Source of the DNA: Moraxellaceae bacterium
Lineage (GTDB): Bacteria > Pseudomonadota > Gammaproteobacteria > Pseudomonadales > UBA3067
Assembly: GCA_002401525.1 (NCBI GenBank)
Contig: NVTH01000142.1
Span: 1 to 9,020 of the forward strand
Reading direction: 5' to 3'
DNA: 9,020 nt
Shown here: piece after piece, positions 5,790-9,020 of the stretch
Layout: every line of letters starts with the position of its first letter
Position numbering within the stretch: the stretch's first letter is position 1
Notes under the pieces: model-generated
The model's input: the letters and a program-made list of their open reading frames with translations, nothing else
The model's database searches: none
What the model was told of the DNA's origin: nothing
Position numbers and translations under genes: made by a program

Positions 5790-5793
5790 CTCC
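5790..5793 (-). promoter_or_regulatory. Ribosome binding site supporting the GTG start of nqrM
   Basis: On the minus strand GGAG lies 7 bases before GTG 5782. Later in-frame ATG codons (residues 9 and 12) would cut into the membrane helix, so the GTG is preferred. Confidence 0.7.
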
Positions 5794-5797
5794 GAAC

Positions 5798-6916
5798 TTA
5801 ATTCACATAAGACTTAAACAGTTCCGTCTGTCTTTCCGTAAAAGAGCCGTCCTCTCTGACGATAAAATAGGCGGCAATATCGTTTTTTTCGGCGAGCCGA
5901 AAGCCTTTTTCCGCCCCCAAAACCATTAGCGAAGTGGCCCAACCATCCGCATACATCGCACTTTCGTGTATCACCGAAACCGATGCCAGCCGATGGCGTA
6001 TAGGGTAACCGGAATTGGGGTCAATAGTATGCGAATAACGCACTCCATCCGCTTCAAAATAATTCCTGTAGTCTCCTGAAGTCGCCACTGCCCTGTCAAC
6101 CAGAGAGATGGTCTTATGAATACTGCGCACCCCTTCGACCGGGCGCTCAATAGCGATCTTCCACTCATCTCCATTTGGTTTCTTACCATAGCCTCTAATT
6201 TCCCCTCCCACCTCGACAAGCGCGCTCAGCACACCCAGGCGCTTAAGTTCCGCCACCAGATCATCCACTGCATATCCTTTAGCAATCGCGGATAGATCGA
6301 TTTCAAGTGAGCGGGTTTTTTTTATAGATAAGGCCTCAGAATTAACCCACAAATATTCAAAGCCGGTGGATTCTTTGGCGCGGTCAATTTCCTTTTGGCT
6401 AGGCACTTTATCCAACGTATATTGCGGTCCAAACCCCCACAAAGCGACTACTGGTCCCACGGTGACATCAAACGCACCAGCACTAATTCGACTAAGCTCT
6501 TGGCTCGCCTTTAGGACATTATAAGTATCAGCAGAAACATCAAACCAACGATCAGGAGCCATGCGACCAAAACGAGACACTTCAGAATCGGCAATGTAAG
6601 TAGACATCAACTGATTAATACTCTGAAGAGAATCATCAATTAAGGTCGCTAATTGAGGCGACTCAAACCCCATTGGCAAACCAACGACACTGACATGATA
6701 AGTAGTACCCATCGTTCGGCCGTCGAACTTATGGATCTCCACGTTAGTATTAGTCTCGCACCCCGCAAGCCCGACTAGAAACAGCACGCCATAAAACAAA
6801 AAACGGGGAATCCAAAAGGCCGCCTTTGGACGGCCATTAGATTCCCCGTTTTTATTTACTAGCAAGCCGTTCACTCGCATGCCATTAGTTTGTGAGCCAT
6901 TAACTGCCAAAGTCAT
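5798..6916 (-). CDS. apbE: ApbE, FAD:protein FMN transferase (lipoprotein)
   Basis: Flavin transferase that uses FAD and Mg2+ to attach FMN through a phosphoester to Thr residues of NqrB and NqrC, acting on the periplasmic side. Landmarks are [10 protein letters not shown] (67-75), [19 protein letters not shown] (146-164), [15 protein letters not shown] (206-220), [13 protein letters not shown] (232-244), the [12 protein letters not shown] core (294-305) and [15 protein letters not shown] (320-334), which holds the metal-binding Asp and Thr. A lipobox LAGC (50-53) after a hydrophobic stretch predicts a lipoprotein anchored at C53. The ATG at 6916 overlaps the end of nqrF by 17 bp. The 38 residues before the hydrophobic stretch are unusually long for a lipoprotein signal, repeat an N-G motif and are partly encoded by a terminator-like hairpin. 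ATG 6880 (residue 13) is an alternative start. At 372 residues it is longer than most homologues (about 340), all from this end. Confidence 0.93.
   Translation of the reverse strand: MTLAVNGSQTNGMRVNGLLVNKNGESNGRPKAAFWIPRFLFYGVLFLVGLAGCETNTNVEIHKFDGRTMGTTYHVSVVGLPMGFESPQLATLIDDSLQSINQLMSTYIADSEVSRFGRMAPDRWFDVSADTYNVLKASQELSRISAGAFDVTVGPVVALWGFGPQYTLDKVPSQKEIDRAKESTGFEYLWVNSEALSIKKTRSLEIDLSAIAKGYAVDDLVAELKRLGVLSALVEVGGEIRGYGKKPNGDEWKIAIERPVEGVRSIHKTISLVDRAVATSGDYRNYFEADGVRYSHTIDPNSGYPIRHRLASVSVIHESAMYADGWATSLMVLGAEKGFRLAEKNDIAAYFIVREDGSFTERQTELFKSYVN
6797..6857. terminator. Large bidirectional terminator-like hairpin inside the 5' end of apbE
   Basis: The outer stem pairs 6799-6812 with 6840-6853 without mismatch (14 bp, core CGGGGAATC). 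An inner stem pairs 6818-6822 (GGCCG) with 6831-6835 (CGGCC), with a small internal loop between. On the minus strand the outer stem ends in TTTTTTGTTTT, on the plus strand in TTTTTATTT, so it has intrinsic-terminator form in both directions. It lies 47-103 bp beyond the nqrF stop and encodes apbE residues 22-40. Confidence 0.65.
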
Positions 6917-8129
6917 CGAGAAGAATATTTTCTCTTTCTACACCCAACTCATCAAGCATACTGATGACTGCCGAAGTCATCATTGGTGGACCACACATAT
7001 AATACTCACAATCTTCGGGAGCCAAATGATCATGCAAATAATTATCGTGAACCACATTATGAATAAAACCGGTTAAGCCAGTCCATTTATCCTCTGGCAT
7101 CGGATCAGACAATGCCACATGCCATTCAAAGTTATCGTATTTTTTCGCCAGCTCGTCAAATTCCTCGGTATAGAACATCTCTCGAGAACTACGAGCGCCG
7201 TACCAGTACGATATTTTGCGATCGGCATTCAAGCGTAACAATTGGTCAAATACATGTGACCGCAAGGGCGCCATTCCTGCACCGCCCCCGACAAAAACCA
7301 TTTCTGCTTCAGTTTCTTTCGCGAAGAATTCACCAAAAGGCCCATACACAGAGACCTTATCGCCCGGCTTTAAGTTAAACGTCCAAGAAGACATTTGCCC
7401 TGGCGGAAGGCCTTCCGATCGAGGCGGCGGTGAGGCGACTCGAATATTAAACTTCAGAATGCCTTTCTCATCAGGAAAGTTGGCCATTGAATAAGCGCGT
7501 ATTACGGTCTCTTTTACAACGGACTTATTATTCCAAATACTGAATTTATCCCAATCTTCCTTATACTCTTCTTCAATATCGAATTCATTATAATCCAGCT
7601 CATGGGGAGGACATTCAAGCTGAACGTAACCTCCTGCACGGAAGTTCACTTCTTCCCCAGTGGGAAGCTCTAACACCAACTCCTTAATAAAGGTCGCGAC
7701 GTTATGGTTTGATTTAACCGTGCATTCCCACTTCTTCACACCAAAACAGGCATCTTCCACTTCAATATCAAGATCTTGTTTTACAGCGACCTGACACGAT
7801 AAGCGCCAGCCTTCTTTCGCTTCACGCTTTGAAAAATGGGTTTCTTCGGTGGGCAGGATATCCCCACCGCCACTGAAAATTTTGACGCGACACTGGCCAC
7901 AAGTCCCCCCGCCGCCACAGGCAGAAGAGACAAATATTTTTTCGCTGCCCAGCGCGCCTAATAACTTATCGCCCGCGTTTACATCAATTGATTTTTCATC
8001 GTCAGCGTTGATGCGAATGTGCACCAACCCGGTACTTACCAACTTAGATCGCGCAAATAAAATCAAAGTAACCAGTAACAGCACAATGGCGGTAAACATG
8101 GTTACACCAAGAATAATCTGTATGCCCAT
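6900..8129 (-). CDS. nqrF: Na+-NQR subunit F, NADH dehydrogenase (FAD, 2Fe-2S)
   Basis: Electron entry subunit of the sodium-pumping NADH:quinone oxidoreductase: NADH reduces FAD, electrons pass to a 2Fe-2S cluster and on to the membrane subunits. The 409 residues show an N-terminal membrane helix (about 4-26); a ferredoxin domain (about 34-127) with cluster ligands C71, C77, C80 and C112; an FAD domain with RAYSMAN (R211, Y213, S214); and an NADH domain with [12 protein letters not shown] (281-292) and YYMCGPPMM (C379), ending in LLDDFGS. All cofactor residues are in place and the length equals the Vibrio protein within two residues. The ATG at 8129 has no strong Shine-Dalgarno and is 38 bp after nqrE. 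Its last codons overlap the apbE start. Function is certain from family membership. Confidence 0.97.
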   Translation of the reverse strand: MGIQIILGVTMFTAIVLLLVTLILFARSKLVSTGLVHIRINADDEKSIDVNAGDKLLGALGSEKIFVSSACGGGGTCGQCRVKIFSGGGDILPTEETHFSKREAKEGWRLSCQVAVKQDLDIEVEDACFGVKKWECTVKSNHNVATFIKELVLELPTGEEVNFRAGGYVQLECPPHELDYNEFDIEEEYKEDWDKFSIWNNKSVVKETVIRAYSMANFPDEKGILKFNIRVASPPPRSEGLPPGQMSSWTFNLKPGDKVSVYGPFGEFFAKETEAEMVFVGGGAGMAPLRSHVFDQLLRLNADRKISYWYGARSSREMFYTEEFDELAKKYDNFEWHVALSDPMPEDKWTGLTGFIHNVVHDNYLHDHLAPEDCEYYMCGPPMMTSAVISMLDELGVERENILLDDFGS

Positions 8130-8167
8130 TTTCGACTATGGCCTATTTAATTAAATTCAAAACCCAG

Positions 8168-8785
8168 TTACAACTGAACCCCGGAGAACGACATAAACCC
8201 AAGCGACATTAGACCTACCGTAATAAAGGTAATACCCAAACCACGTAACCCTTCGGGTACATCGCTGTATTTAAGTTTTTCCCTTATTCCCGCTAACGTC
8301 ACGATAGCCAAAGTCCAACCCACGCCCGCACCGAAACCATACACAACGCTCTCGCCAAAATTATAATCTCGTTCCACCATAAAGAGTGATGCCCCCATGA
8401 TTGCGCAATTTACCGTAATCAAAGGAAGAAACACGCCTAATGCGTTATAGAGCGCAGGAAAGAACTTATCCAGAACCATTTCCAGTATTTGGACGATCGC
8501 AGCAATCACTCCGATATAACTGAGCAACGCTAAAAACCGAAGATCGACATCCGCTAATGAAGGGCTAATCCAAGTAAGAGCGCCCTCATTTAACAAATAG
8601 GTCAAAATCAAATTATTCGCGGGCACGGTAATAGTGAGCACCACGATTACGGCAATTCCAAGCCCAATGGCTGCAGAAATCTTTTTCGAAATAGCGATAA
8701 ACGTACACATCCCCAAAAAGAATGCTAAGGCCATGTTTTCTACAAAAACAGCTTTTACAAACAAACTTAAATATTGTTCAAACAT
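8168..8785 (-). CDS. nqrE: Na+-NQR subunit E
   Basis: Integral membrane subunit of Na+-NQR with six helices, related to NqrD and to RnfA. Together with NqrD it holds the iron centre in the middle of the membrane and takes part in sodium transport. The 205 residues include [16 protein letters not shown] with C27 and [11 protein letters not shown] with C127, the two Cys expected to ligate the intramembrane metal. The C-terminal [23 protein letters not shown] is near-invariant in the family. There are about six extra residues near 70-80 ([13 protein letters not shown]), a loop that varies among gammaproteobacteria. ATG 8785 is preceded by a good GGGGAAG Shine-Dalgarno and lies 12 bp after nqrD. 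Confidence 0.97.
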   Translation of the reverse strand: MFEQYLSLFVKAVFVENMALAFFLGMCTFIAISKKISAAIGLGIAVIVVLTITVPANNLILTYLLNEGALTWISPSLADVDLRFLALLSYIGVIAAIVQILEMVLDKFFPALYNALGVFLPLITVNCAIMGASLFMVERDYNFGESVVYGFGAGVGWTLAIVTLAGIREKLKYSDVPEGLRGLGITFITVGLMSLGFMSFSGVQL

Positions 8786-8797
8786 TACTTTCTTCCC

Positions 8798-9020
8798 CTA
8801 GTGCGCATCGTCAGCAGACAATTCAGCATTATGAACAATCTTAAAATCAGCCTCTTCCACCTGATCTTTTTTCCAAGCGCGCAGCCCCCAAATAAAAAGT
8901 CCGATTAAGAAAAAGGCAGAAGGAGGTAGCAGCATTAACCCGTTCGGGACGTACCAACCGCCATCGTTCACTAAAGGCAGGATTTCAGACCCCATTAGCT
9001 TGCCGGAACCAAACAATTCG
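8798..9020 (-). CDS. nqrD: Na+-NQR subunit D (3' part, 5' end outside window)
   Basis: Membrane subunit that pairs with NqrE in the Na+-NQR core. Only the last 74 codons are in the window, and the frame is open to the right edge (reading [10 protein letters not shown]). The recognisable piece is [40 protein letters not shown], the family's final helix and the segment before it. A polar tail of about 20 residues rich in Asp, Glu and Ala (to SADDAH) extends past the KKDQVEE point where Vibrio NqrD nearly ends. The metal-ligating Cys residues lie outside the window. A TTG at 9016 is an internal Leu codon, not a start. The upstream genes nqrA, nqrB and nqrC are expected to the right. Confidence 0.95.
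   Translation of the reverse strand, partial: ELFGSGKLMGSEILPLVNDGGWYVPNGLMLLPPSAFFLIGLFIWGLRAWKKDQVEEADFKIVHNAELSADDAH

Noticed and set aside
9014..9016. Start codon of nqrD within the window
   Set aside because: The codon is TTG read as Leu in the conserved ELFGSGK segment; the frame continues to the window edge, so the gene is partial.
1..9020. CRISPR arrays, insertion sequences, rRNA or tRNA genes
   Set aside because: No regularly spaced repeats, transposase reading frames with terminal inverted repeats, or RNA gene signatures were seen on either strand.

Overview
The window reads as a chromosomal segment from an aerobic, probably marine gammaproteobacterium. The reasons are an aa3-type cytochrome c oxidase cluster with the DUF2909-SURF1 neighbourhood usual in Pseudomonas, Marinobacter and Cellvibrionales relatives, next to a sodium-pumping NADH:quinone oxidoreductase (Na+-NQR) operon with apbE and nqrM. 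Base composition is moderate, with AT-rich intergenic DNA. The genus cannot be fixed from the sequence alone.

Left part (1-4089, mostly plus strand): the 3' end of coxA (subunit I), then cox11 (CuB insertion), coxC (subunit III), a minus-strand DUF2909 small membrane protein, surf1 (assembly factor), and a membrane-anchored thioredoxin-fold-like gene with a Sco-type CxxxC motif. A strong intrinsic terminator lies between surf1 and this last gene. The heme A synthesis genes (ctaA/ctaB) and the canonical sco that often follow in related clusters are absent from the window.

Middle (4090-5533): a minus-strand DUF2970 small membrane protein, usually found with cox genes; an approximately 400-bp stretch that reads as a decayed protein gene (one in-frame stop and two mutually compensating frameshifts); a long leader with two stem-loops; a CspA-family cold-shock gene with a very good intrinsic terminator; and about 190 bp of intergenic DNA with small inverted repeats.

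Right part (5534-9020, minus strand): the 3' end of the nqr operon in the order nqrD (partial), nqrE, nqrF, apbE, nqrM. NqrF takes electrons from NADH through FAD and a 2Fe-2S cluster, NqrD/NqrE form the membrane core, ApbE attaches FMN covalently to NqrB/NqrC, and NqrM is needed for metal-centre maturation. The nqrF and apbE reading frames overlap. A large terminator-like hairpin with T-runs on both sides lies inside the first codons of apbE. The two halves of the window thus encode the entry point and the oxygen-reducing end of a respiratory chain, in converging orientation.

No wholly new system is evident. The features most worth checking are the hairpin inside apbE, the gene relic, and the Sco-like protein that lacks an obvious distal histidine.
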